Under the pieces are notes generated by a model. The model was given only the letters and a program-made list of their open reading frames with translations, had not been told where the DNA came from and searched no databases. Positions 1 to 7,250 of a stretch of DNA of 10,366 bases are shown here, one piece after another. Source of the DNA: Thermoplasmata archaeon (GTDB lineage Archaea; Thermoplasmatota; Thermoplasmata; Thermoplasmatales; Thermoplasmataceae); NCBI GenBank assembly GCA_021811505.1, contig JAJZOM010000070.1, forward strand, positions 1 through 10,366, read 5' to 3'. How positions within the stretch are numbered: the stretch's first letter is position 1; each line of letters starts with the position of its first letter. The position numbers and the translations under genes were made by a program.

Positions 1-45
1 CATTTTCGAATATATCCTCGCTTTTTCAAATTTAGTGTATGACAT
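1..45 (-). CDS. rpoK: Probable RNA polymerase subunit K (RpoK/Rpb6), N-terminus only, cut by window edge
   Basis: A minus-strand ATG at 45 opens a frame that runs off the left edge after 15 codons, reading MSYTKFEKARIYSKM. Archaeal RpoK proteins (the Rpb6/omega homologue, a small assembly subunit of RNA polymerase) typically begin with a short leader followed by a Y/F-E-K/R-A-R-I block, and the SYTKFEKARI stretch fits that start. The later part (YSKM instead of the usual I-G-A-R) does not fit closely. A TATA-like box lies about 40 bases upstream at 81-89, and the gene would be separated from the metG stop by 142 bases. With only 15 residues visible this is a suggestion from pattern memory. 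Another small protein with a similar start is possible. Confidence 0.45.
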   Translation of the reverse strand, partial: MSYTKFEKARIYSKM

Positions 46-79
46 AAAAATCAATAGAATCCCTAGATAATGAAACCAG

Positions 80-90
80 ATATATTAAAA
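80..90 (-). promoter_or_regulatory. Putative TATA box for the left-edge gene
   Basis: On the minus strand this reads TTTTAATATATC, a plausible archaeal TATA element. Its centre near 85 predicts initiation near 59, leaving a leader of about 14 bases before the ATG at 45 with a weak GGGAT element. The surrounding 100 bases are very A/T-rich, so the exact box is uncertain. Confidence 0.35.
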
Positions 91-187
91 CTTGTATAGT
101 CAAACCGCCCATATTTTCTAAATATATAATTTATGTTATTTAAATTTACGGCATGGTCCATTAAACTCGTTGAATGCCCTCTCCCTG

Positions 188-2323
188 TTATCTCACACTT
201 GCAGGAACCATGACATTTTTCTGTGAAACAACATTTGATCCAGCAACGGTTAATGGCAATCTCAAGCCGTCGATCTCGGCAGTAGCTACAGGCATTCCAT
301 TATTTTCTTCAACCCGGAGTTTCATTTTCAAGATCTGCTCCATGTCTATCTTCCCTGAGGAATTATACTCAAGGTTCCCAATTCTTACCTGTCCTCCTGT
401 CGAGGCAGCATTGTCTGCAGGAGTAAGTATAGAAACCGTTTTTCCATCATCCGCAGCCAGAAGCATACCCTGAGATTCTTCCCCTCTGAGCTTTGCCCAT
501 TTCAGGTTGTCAACCACAACTATCTTCATTCCTACCAGTTCATCCGGAGTGTAATAATTCCTGAGACCTGCAACGATCTGGGCTTCCCTGTAGCCAAGGT
601 CCACCCTGAGAACGTAAAGCTTGTCAGCATTTGTGTGGTTATTCACTTCCTTTATCTGTCCTATTCTCAAATCGAGGCAATTCGGGTTTTCTTTCAGGAG
701 TTCCAGTTTATGGAATGGCGGATCTGTCTTCACAGGGAAAAATTCTGAATTTTCCTTTACGAACAGATTGGCTGTGAAACCTGTTTCCCTGAACTTTGAC
801 GATCCTATTATCTCCAGCATCTTTTGTGAAGTTGAAGGTATCACCGGATAGGAAATCCCACATATATACTGCGCCAGTACGAGAGAGTGGTAGAGCTTTG
901 AAATGCATTTGTTCCTGTCCGATTTTATCAGCTTCCATGGTTCGGATTGGTTAAAATATCCATTTGCATATTTGACCAGTTCAAGCCATTCTCCCATTGC
1001 CTTCTTGATCTCAGACTGATTCACAAAACTCGAGAATGCCTGAATTCTTTCCTGGGCAAATCTCATAGCATCGATGTCTCTATCATCCGTATTGACAGTT
1101 TTTGATGAAATATGCAGACCGTTGTTTGTTATGAAACTCACAAGCCTGTGAATGTAGTTTCCAAATTTATCTATCAGTTCCGTGTTGACTTTACTCTGCA
1201 AGTCTTCCACGGTGAAATCTGTATCCGCGCCTTCCGGCAGTATTGATGCCATGTAGTATCTGACGTAGTCTTTCGGAACAACCTTGATTATTTCATCAAC
1301 CGAAAACCCTATTCCACGGCTCTTCGAAAACTGCTTACCCTTGAAAGTCAGGTATTCATTCGCAGTCACCATATACGGAAGATTGTAATCTCCCCTTGCC
1401 ATGAGCATGGCCGGCCATATTATTGTGTGAAACGATATATTGTCCTTGCCCATGAAATGATAGTTTTTTACTTCCGGATTCTTGTAGAATTCCTCCCAGT
1501 AGTTATCATGTCCCGTCATTTTCGAATATATCCTAGCGGCTGACACATATCCAATGAGGGCCTCAAACCACACATAGATCCGCTTGTGTTCATATCCTTC
1601 AAGGGGGACCGGAACCCCCCATTCTATGTCCCTGGTCATTGGCCTTTCTTTCAGGCCATTCTCTATGAAGTTTCTCGTAAATGAAAGGACGTTATGCCTC
1701 CAGAAATTCTTTGTCTCAAGCCATTGCAGAAGCTGATCCTGAAATCGATCCAGCTGGAAAAACATGTGCTTCGTCTCCCTGAATTCCGGAGTTTCGCCAC
1801 AAATCACACATCTTGGAGACTTAAGATCCATGGGATCAAGTGTCAAACCACAATTGTCGCATTGATCTCCCCTGGATCCTTCAAATCCACAATTCGGGCA
1901 GGTACCTTCAATGTATCTGTCTGGCATGAAGCGGTTACATTTCGGGCAGAATGGGGAAAACATGGACCTTTCAACAAGCAGGCCTTTATTGTAAAAGTCG
2001 AGGAAGAATTCCTTGACTGTGTCCTTGTGTTCCTGATAGGTGGTTCTGGAGAAAAGATCGAAAACAATATCCAGACTCCTGAAGGATTCCTCATGCTCGC
2101 GGTGATACTTATCTGCGATTTCTATCGGGCTGACATTCTGTTTATCTGCTGAAATTGTGACGGGGGTGCCGTGTTCATCACTGCCGGATATGAAAAGCAC
2201 TTCGTTGCCGTTCATCCTCTGGAATCTCACAAAAATATCAGCGTTAAGGTAGGCTCCTGCAACATGCCCAAGATGCAACGGTCCGTTCGCATACGGAAGC
2301 GCACAGTTTACCAGGATCTTCAA
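188..2323 (-). CDS. metG: Methionyl-tRNA synthetase (MetRS) with C-terminal tRNA-binding domain
   Basis: This cytoplasmic class Ia synthetase charges tRNA(Met) with methionine using ATP. The 711-residue product has the HIGH signature as HLGH at residues 17-20. A connective-peptide zinc region carries four CxxC pairs (C126/C129, C142/C145, C155/C158, C172/C175), the two-knuckle form. The KMSKS loop is QFSKS at 331-335, followed by RG. An all-alpha anticodon-binding region covers about 370-510. From about 549 to 650 there is an EMAP-II/Trbp111-type OB-fold tRNA-binding domain (LDLRIGQI start, GEESQGMLLAA end), then a tail of about 60 residues. The domain is fused here, as in many bacterial MetRS. 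The start is a TTG at 2323. It is preferred because GGAGGTG lies 10 bases upstream (2334-2340) and the HIGH region follows at the usual distance. The 109-base gap to the upstream ThDP gene suggests its own promoter. Confidence 0.97.
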   Translation of the reverse strand: MKILVNCALPYANGPLHLGHVAGAYLNADIFVRFQRMNGNEVLFISGSDEHGTPVTISADKQNVSPIEIADKYHREHEESFRSLDIVFDLFSRTTYQEHKDTVKEFFLDFYNKGLLVERSMFSPFCPKCNRFMPDRYIEGTCPNCGFEGSRGDQCDNCGLTLDPMDLKSPRCVICGETPEFRETKHMFFQLDRFQDQLLQWLETKNFWRHNVLSFTRNFIENGLKERPMTRDIEWGVPVPLEGYEHKRIYVWFEALIGYVSAARIYSKMTGHDNYWEEFYKNPEVKNYHFMGKDNISFHTIIWPAMLMARGDYNLPYMVTANEYLTFKGKQFSKSRGIGFSVDEIIKVVPKDYVRYYMASILPEGADTDFTVEDLQSKVNTELIDKFGNYIHRLVSFITNNGLHISSKTVNTDDRDIDAMRFAQERIQAFSSFVNQSEIKKAMGEWLELVKYANGYFNQSEPWKLIKSDRNKCISKLYHSLVLAQYICGISYPVIPSTSQKMLEIIGSSKFRETGFTANLFVKENSEFFPVKTDPPFHKLELLKENPNCLDLRIGQIKEVNNHTNADKLYVLRVDLGYREAQIVAGLRNYYTPDELVGMKIVVVDNLKWAKLRGEESQGMLLAADDGKTVSILTPADNAASTGGQVRIGNLEYNSSGKIDMEQILKMKLRVEENNGMPVATAEIDGLRLPLTVAGSNVVSQKNVMVPASVR

Positions 2324-2356
2324 ATTAATCAGACACCTCCCTCACCAATTGTGATC

Positions 2357-2379
2357 CAATATAAGTTTTTGATTATAGC
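2357..2379 (-). promoter_or_regulatory. Putative metG promoter and strong ribosome-binding site downstream
   Basis: Two overlapping TATA-like elements are visible on the minus strand: CTATAATC centred near 2376 and CTTATATT centred near 2362. The first predicts initiation near 2350, which would keep the GGAGGTG site (2334-2340) inside a leader of about 26 bases before the TTG start. The second would start within the Shine-Dalgarno sequence and is less consistent. A leadered message with a strong SD fits a non-ATG start. Confidence 0.4.
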
Positions 2380-2432
2380 TGAACCGGATTGGTTCCACCG
2401 AACGAAGAATGAGAAATTTGACAGATCAGTAT

Positions 2433-3974
2433 TCAGAAGAACAGTTTCGGGATGCTCTTATCAACATGTACAACCAGAACCTTGGCCATTTCTCCTTCTG
2501 CAAGCCAATCCAGTTCATTGAGTGATTCGTCTCCCTCTCTCGCTTCGACACCGAACGCTTCGGATATTTTCACAATATTCGTCCTGAAAGAAAGAAATGG
2601 CGCTTTCTCAACTCCGGGATAAAAACTTGTAGAGAAGCTCTTGAGAATGGAATATCCCTGATTGTCGAGTACCAGGATTTTTAATGGCAGATTATACTGG
2701 GATACCGTCCACAGGGTCTGTACAGTGTACATCATAGAACCATCTCCGATTATCTCCAGTACCCTCGGGTTCTTCATGGATATGCCGGCGGCCGCCGGAG
2801 TCGCCCACCCAAGTTGTCCGCTTTTTGCGGTGAAATATGAACGATCCCTGTATCCAAGATTTTTTCTGACAGCCACTGATGCTGATATTGCCTCATCAAC
2901 AATGACATAATCATGGAACTTTTTTCTGACTTTCTGGAGTACGTAGTTCATGCCCAGGGTTCTTCTTTCCCTGGCTGCCACACTTCCGGCAGAGAGGTCT
3001 TCAGGTCTCCGGAAATCTCCCTTCGGTTTCACAATCTTTGTCAGTTCCCTCATAAAAAGGCCCGGATGGCTTGTTATGAACTCACCGTACTTGAATGAAG
3101 GTGACAGGGATATAGTTATAACCTTCTTGCCCGGAAGAAGAGGAGACTGGAGATAAGGGTAGATCGTAAAATCTCCCCCGAAGTTCAGTATCAGGTCATT
3201 TTTCATCAGGATCATGTTCATGGCAGTCGTTGCCGGCAGGATATCTCCAGCAAACCTGTGATTTCCTGACCTGAAACAGGCCCGGCTGCTTAAAGGCTCT
3301 GCATACACTGGGCAGCCCACCTTTTCGGCGAAATTCACGGCATCGTCCATGGAACCGTATGCGTCAATTTCCGATCCCGATATTATCGCCGGGCTGGCGG
3401 CTTCTTCAATGCATTTCGCCACGTATTCCACCTCAGCCATATCCACAAGCGCAGTGTTTGGATATTTCCAAGCCAGTCCAATATAATCAGCCTCCTCTTC
3501 CATCACGTCCATTGGAAATGAAACAAACACTGGACCCATGGGAGGTTCGAGGCTCTTCATCGCTGCCCGTTTGAGTGATCTTTCGATATCTTCCGGGTTT
3601 CTCACCTCATACCGGTATTTTACTGCATCGCTGACCAGTGAAAGAAGGTCGTGTGAAAGAAGAGGTTCGTAGTACACATGACGGTTATCCTGCTGACCCG
3701 AGGTTATGACAACAGGCGATCTGTTGAGACGCGCGGTGTGGATAAATGCCATTGAATTCGCCACGCCGGGAAGGGTGTGCAGGTTGACTATAGACGGCGT
3801 GCCGGTGTACTGTGCAAGTCCGTCGGCCATCCCTACCGATATGGAGTCATGGAGAGTCAGGACGTAATCCTTGATTTCCCGTAGCATTGGTATCTCCGTC
3901 GATCCCGGATTGCCGAAAACCGGGCCGATCCTCAGATCATTAAGCGTCCTTGCGAACAGTTCATAGCCTTTCAA
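2433..3974 (-). CDS. Thiamine-diphosphate enzyme, benzoylformate decarboxylase-like 2-oxoacid decarboxylase
   Basis: This 513-residue protein has the full three-domain build of the PDC/ALS/BFD superfamily. The N-terminal PYR domain has GNPGSTE at 21-27 and NLHTLPG at 64-70, matching the Ser26 and His70 regions of Pseudomonas benzoylformate decarboxylase (BFD). A central Rossmann-like domain covers about 180-320. The C-terminal PP domain has GDG at 410-412 and N438, spaced 27 residues from D411 as in BFD, binding Mg-ThDP. The expected reaction is non-oxidative decarboxylation (or carboligation) of a 2-oxoacid; the substrate is unknown. By position, the cofactor-activating Glu of BFD (Glu47) is Asp43 here, and the residue near BFD His281 appears to be Tyr (FTIYPY, 269-274), so 'BFD' should be read as a family label. 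The start is a TTG immediately after the frame-corrected stop of the dehydrogenase upstream, implying co-transcription and coupled translation. Confidence 0.85.
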   Translation of the reverse strand: MKGYELFARTLNDLRIGPVFGNPGSTEIPMLREIKDYVLTLHDSISVGMADGLAQYTGTPSIVNLHTLPGVANSMAFIHTARLNRSPVVITSGQQDNRHVYYEPLLSHDLLSLVSDAVKYRYEVRNPEDIERSLKRAAMKSLEPPMGPVFVSFPMDVMEEEADYIGLAWKYPNTALVDMAEVEYVAKCIEEAASPAIISGSEIDAYGSMDDAVNFAEKVGCPVYAEPLSSRACFRSGNHRFAGDILPATTAMNMILMKNDLILNFGGDFTIYPYLQSPLLPGKKVITISLSPSFKYGEFITSHPGLFMRELTKIVKPKGDFRRPEDLSAGSVAARERRTLGMNYVLQKVRKKFHDYVIVDEAISASVAVRKNLGYRDRSYFTAKSGQLGWATPAAAGISMKNPRVLEIIGDGSMMYTVQTLWTVSQYNLPLKILVLDNQGYSILKSFSTSFYPGVEKAPFLSFRTNIVKISEAFGVEAREGDESLNELDWLAEGEMAKVLVVHVDKSIPKLFF

Positions 3975-4905
3975 TCATAGCACCTTGTAGAGAGGCTGGA
4001 GTCCCTGCACATATTTCATCACATTGGCGACTGTTTCCGTTATAAACCTCTGCTGGCTTTCCATGGTGACCCCTGCTATGTGCGGTGAAAAAATAACCAT
4101 TGTCCAGCCTGAACAGTTCGGATGAGAAATCAGGCGGCTCCTGACTGTATACATCTATTCCAGCCCTTATGCCCTTTGTTTTGATCGCTTTTATCATTGC
4201 TGCCTCGTCTACGACCTCGCCCCTCGATGTGTTTATGAAAATCGAGCCATCCTTCATTGTATTGAACTGTTTCTCGGCGATGAAATTTTTTGTCTCCGGA
4301 GTTAGCGGAACGTGAAGAGATATTATGTCAGATTTAGCGAGAAGTTCATTCATTGAATAAAATTTCAACCCGAGAATCTCCTCGTCCTCTTCCGGCAGTC
4401 TTACTGGATCATAATAGACAGTGTTCGCTCCGAAATAGAGCAGTCTCTCTGCCAGTTTTCTGCCTATTGCACCCATTCCTATGATGCCGAAAGTCTTTCC
4501 CATCAGGTCCATTGAGTTTGTCAGGACCGGCCAGTTGCCTTTGAGTATCTCGTTGTGGAAGTGTATCAGGTTCTTCAGGTGAGCAAGAGCCATTGTTATT
4601 ACATGTTCCGCTACACTCTCCTTGTTTGCCACAGGTATGTTGCAAAGCATTATTTTTCTCGATTTGACAGCGTCCTGATCCACGTTGTCATAACCGGTGC
4701 TTGATATCTGTATCATTTTCAGGTTTGGAAGTTTTGAAATAAGATTTCCGTCAATTCTTGTGAATGTCGTAGCCACCAATACCTCGGCATTGTGTTCCGT
4801 AAAATCCGTAGAAGTTGAGATTTCACCATCCGGCAGTATCTGCCTGATGATCTCCCTGATATCGTCTATGGGAAGGAACGGCGGCAAAATGATGAGAACC
4901 TTCAT
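3975..4905 (-). CDS. D-isomer-specific 2-hydroxyacid dehydrogenase, NAD-dependent, with a one-base frameshift near the C-terminus
   Basis: The enzyme would interconvert a D-2-hydroxyacid and its 2-oxoacid using NAD(H). Numbering from the ATG at 4905, it has the Rossmann loop GMGAIG at 143-148, an acidic residue (D166, in YYD) after beta-2 that favours NAD over NADP, the catalytic Arg in NTSRGE (R228) and Glu in SQEPP (E256). After DN at 268-269 the uncorrected frame runs 45 odd residues to a stop at 3961. Removing one base between about 4088 and 4098 gives VIFSPHIAG and a normal C-terminal helix ending with TGA at 3975, 309 residues in total and typical of the family. The catalytic His therefore lies beyond the shift. 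The gene is either an inactivated copy or carries a sequencing error. A TTG at 4914 could extend it by three residues, but a TATA-like box near 4929 supports the ATG as a leaderless start. Confidence 0.85.
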
Positions 4906-4923
4906 GATGTACAATTAACGTGG

Positions 4924-4940
4924 GGCTAAATGGTTTTTTC
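4924..4940 (-). promoter_or_regulatory. Putative BRE/TATA element for the dehydrogenase-ThDP operon
   Basis: The minus strand reads GAAAAAACCATTTAGCC: an A-rich BRE-like tract followed by ATTTAG centred near 4929. That is about 24 bases before the ATG at 4905, the spacing expected for a leaderless archaeal message. The TATA portion is degenerate, so confidence is modest. Confidence 0.35.
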
Positions 4941-4997
4941 CCACACAGCGTTTTTCTTTTTGAGGCGCTTCAGCTTAAACTGCACCGGAAAACTCTG

Positions 4998-5033
4998 GCA
5001 CACCTCTCCCGACAACTGCTTTGAGAAGTGCAG
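4998..5033 (-). other. Possible hairpin in the lysS 3' region
   Basis: Reading the minus strand, 5033-5023 can pair with 5008-4998 over about ten positions, including three G-U pairs, around a 14-base loop. The pairing is better on the minus-strand transcript than on the plus strand, where the wobble pairs become A-C mismatches. The segment lies in the 170-base space between the lysS stop and the dehydrogenase ATG, in which I see no credible gene. It was folded by hand. No U-run follows directly, so it is not a standard terminator. Confidence 0.2.
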
Positions 5034-5075
5034 GGTCACCCGTAACGGTAGAAAGAAGTTAAGGGAATGGTTATT

Positions 5076-6587
5076 TCATGAGACTACTTTCTCGAATCTT
5101 GTTTCGACCCATTTTCTGTCCATGTTCGAAAGGAAATATCCGAGTCTCGGTCCTTTGTCCTTCCCGATCAGTACTTTATAAAATACTGAAAAACCCTCCT
5201 TGGTATCAAATTCGCTAGACTTTATGAGTTCATGAACGCCATTGTGTATCTGGTCAGGCTGCCATTCCATTCCTTCAATTCTCTTGCGGAATTCCCTTAT
5301 CAAGCCCTTCTCCCGGTCGTCCAGGCTTACGGTGCTATCCAGGGGCAGGATGCTGAACTTGACCTGATCCGGAGCATATTTGCCCAGCCATGCCTTGACA
5401 ACTTTGATCTTGTTCGAAAGTTCTGGAGTTATGCTGGCATGGTTGTAACCGTTCCTCTGGATTGCAACCAGCATCTGGTTTTCTTTCGGATAAATCTGTA
5501 CAAGCGTAATCAGATGCCTGAAGCTTATGAGGTCCTCCTTTTTTCCGGTGTCGATCCTTGACAGTTCATAGATTCTTCTTGAATCGTCATTGCTGATCTC
5601 CTCCCGGTTGAAATAAGCGTCCTCGTATTTTTCATATTCATCTATAAGATTGAGGAGACCGAGTCCGGGATCAAAATCGATATGCCTACCTGGCTGGCTT
5701 CTGGCTATGAGGAATCTGAGTATCTCCGGTGGGGCGAACTCAACCATGTCTGATGCTGGGATGTTTATTCCAGTAGACGAATGCATTGCACCCTTGCCCT
5801 TCAGGAATATGCGCTCGTAAATCAATGGTTTTGGAGCATTCTTTCCGAATATTTCTTCCAGTATCTTCTTTCCAGTGTCGTAAGACCCTCCTGCAGCACC
5901 ATGATCTTTTCCGAAGGGCTCGACGGTAACACCCAATGCGAACCATTTGGCGGGCCATTCAATCCTCCAGGGAAGCTTGCCATCGTCCTTCCTGATGTCT
6001 GCCTTTCCCGTATTTCCGCATTTGCAGCTATATTCAATGTACGGGAAACTGTATGAGACAACAGCTGTGGAATTTATTTTCCCGCACCGGGAGCAGATCG
6101 GATTGTAAGGCGCCCAGTCTGTTTCTATCTCCCTGCCTGAAACATCCTCAAGAATTTTTCTGATCCTGTCCTGGTTTTTCATGACAATGTCGATAGCTTC
6201 GGTGAAAAGGCCTTTCCTGTACAGGTCTGATGTTCTCAGGACCTCTACCTTTACGTTGATGACTTCCAGTGTTTTCAGAAATGGTGCAAGAAAGTATTCC
6301 GAATATTTTCCGTCGCCGGCTGGAGCCGGTATCACATACAAAGGTTTCCCCACATGCTGGGAGTACGTCTGTGGGAGGAATGGGTAGACTTTCCTGAGCG
6401 GGTCCATGTCGTCGCACAGGTAAATGAATCTTGAGTTCAGTCCCTTATCTACAGAGGCTTTATAGATCAGGTCACCTGTTAAAATCTCCCTCATATTGCC
6501 AACATGTATTGGCCCGGAAGGTGAAATGCCGGTCGAGATCACCTGTTGTCCGGTGAGATCTTTTGTGAAAGCGTCAGCCCAGTGCAT
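5076..6587 (-). CDS. lysS: Lysyl-tRNA synthetase, class I (archaeal type)
   Basis: The enzyme charges tRNA(Lys) with lysine using ATP. Archaea and some bacteria use this class I form instead of the class II enzyme. The 503-residue product opens with the catalytic Rossmann fold, with SPSGPIHVGN at 22-31 holding the HIGH signature as HVGN. A zinc-binding insertion has C165/C168 and C188/C190. The KMSKS position is AMHSSTG at 267-273, within KGKGAMHSSTGINI, followed by the PPEILRFLIAR and GRHIDFDPG blocks that mark LysRS-I. The alpha-helical anticodon-binding region takes up the C-terminal third. Both lysines of the textbook KMSKS are absent, which may be normal for this archaeal subgroup. The ATG at 6587 is 7 bases after the gfcR stop, so the two genes are probably co-transcribed. 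No strong SD is visible. Confidence 0.95.
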   Translation of the reverse strand: MHWADAFTKDLTGQQVISTGISPSGPIHVGNMREILTGDLIYKASVDKGLNSRFIYLCDDMDPLRKVYPFLPQTYSQHVGKPLYVIPAPAGDGKYSEYFLAPFLKTLEVINVKVEVLRTSDLYRKGLFTEAIDIVMKNQDRIRKILEDVSGREIETDWAPYNPICSRCGKINSTAVVSYSFPYIEYSCKCGNTGKADIRKDDGKLPWRIEWPAKWFALGVTVEPFGKDHGAAGGSYDTGKKILEEIFGKNAPKPLIYERIFLKGKGAMHSSTGINIPASDMVEFAPPEILRFLIARSQPGRHIDFDPGLGLLNLIDEYEKYEDAYFNREEISNDDSRRIYELSRIDTGKKEDLISFRHLITLVQIYPKENQMLVAIQRNGYNHASITPELSNKIKVVKAWLGKYAPDQVKFSILPLDSTVSLDDREKGLIREFRKRIEGMEWQPDQIHNGVHELIKSSEFDTKEGFSVFYKVLIGKDKGPRLGYFLSNMDRKWVETRFEKVVS

Positions 6588-6594
6588 ATATTAA

Positions 6595-7197
6595 CTACGA
6601 TCCGCCAACCAAATTCGTTCTGATGAGTGACCTGATTCTGACATCGGAAATTTCATCGGTATGCATCTTGGACGCCAGTACGACAACAAGTATCGGGTTC
6701 CCACCCTCGTTCCTTATGTCAAGTATGGCCCTCTTCAGGGTTTCTCCCGTACTGACAACGTCATCAATGATCACTATATTCTTACCCTTTACACTGGCAA
6801 AATTACTGCTGAAGAATCCCTCCTTCCTTGTCGGATGCGGCCTGTAGACAACAAGATCCTTATCCATAAGATAAGAAACCATCGTAGCATACGGAATGCC
6901 GTTCACCGTTATCCCAAGAATTGCGTTCACCTCAGTATCCTGGGCAAGGCATTCTTCTTCTATGATATCTGTTATGACTTCAGAAATAGATCCAATCCTG
7001 TTCCCGGTTACACCTATCGTTCTCCAGCCTATTTTAACGTCCTGCACCTTGGATTCCTTGAAAAACTCCTTACTGAGGAGCCACGTGACCGTACCTACAG
7101 AAAGGTGGAGTTCGGTTGAAATTTCCTTATCTGACATGCCCTTATTTTTCAATTCCAGGGCTCTTTTGTACAGTTCCTCTATACTTTTCATTTCCAT
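6595..7197 (-). CDS. gfcR: GfcR-type transcriptional regulator (HTH plus orotate phosphoribosyltransferase-like domain)
   Basis: The 200-residue protein combines an N-terminal helix-turn-helix (about 17-42, [17 protein letters not shown]) with a type I phosphoribosyltransferase domain carrying the PRPP loop [12 protein letters not shown] at 142-153. This PyrE-like but non-enzymatic architecture matches GfcR, described in haloarchaea as a DNA-binding activator of glucose and fructose catabolism genes. The PRPP-binding fold suggests sensing of a phosphorylated sugar or nucleotide, which is an inference. Targets in this organism are unknown. The ATG at 7197 is used; a second Met at 7191 is an alternative, two residues shorter. 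A TATA box and a perfect inverted repeat lie directly upstream, consistent with its own regulated promoter, and lysS follows 7 bases downstream. Many databases would call it 'orotate phosphoribosyltransferase-like protein'. Confidence 0.85.
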   Translation of the reverse strand: MEMKSIEELYKRALELKNKGMSDKEISTELHLSVGTVTWLLSKEFFKESKVQDVKIGWRTIGVTGNRIGSISEVITDIIEEECLAQDTEVNAILGITVNGIPYATMVSYLMDKDLVVYRPHPTRKEGFFSSNFASVKGKNIVIIDDVVSTGETLKRAILDIRNEGGNPILVVVLASKMHTDEISDVRIRSLIRTNLVGGS

Positions 7198-7199
7198 CC

Positions 7200-7225
7200 C
7201 TTTACTCTCGTATAACTGAGTAAAG
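7200..7225 (-). promoter_or_regulatory. Perfect 8-base inverted repeat, candidate operator of gfcR
   Basis: CTTTACTC (7200-7207) and GAGTAAAG (7218-7225) form a perfect inverted repeat with a 10-base spacer, so the half-site centres are 18 bases apart, nearly two helical turns. It lies between the TATA box and the ATG and covers the predicted transcription start near 7213. This is a typical place for a repressor or autoregulator to bind. GfcR itself is the obvious candidate, by proximity only. Confidence 0.5.
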
Positions 7226-7233
7226 TATCCTGA

Positions 7234-7245
7234 ATATTATAATCT
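7234..7245 (-). promoter_or_regulatory. Putative TATA box of gfcR-lysS
   Basis: The minus strand reads GATTATAATATT, centred near 7239, in the 53-base gap between the HIT stop and the gfcR start. Initiation would fall near 7213, giving a leader of about 16 bases that includes half of the inverted repeat. Confidence 0.5.
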
Positions 7246-7250
7246 TGACG

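Noticed and set aside
1694..2152. A 152-codon open frame on the plus strand
   Set aside because: It lies wholly inside metG on the opposite strand, and its translation resembles nothing.
4931..5075. Open frame continuing about 48 codons in phase after the lysS TGA (possible stop-codon read-through)
   Set aside because: The lysS C-terminus is complete and of normal length, the extension is unlike LysRS, and an open run of this size is not rare by chance.
4930..5181. 83-codon plus-strand frame with a Cys/Arg/Lys-rich middle
   Set aside because: It overlaps the lysS 3' end, has no SD, and matches no recognisable family.
6661..7119. A 152-codon open frame on the plus strand
   Set aside because: Antisense to gfcR, whose HTH and PRPP motifs are clear. 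The frame is a codon-composition shadow.
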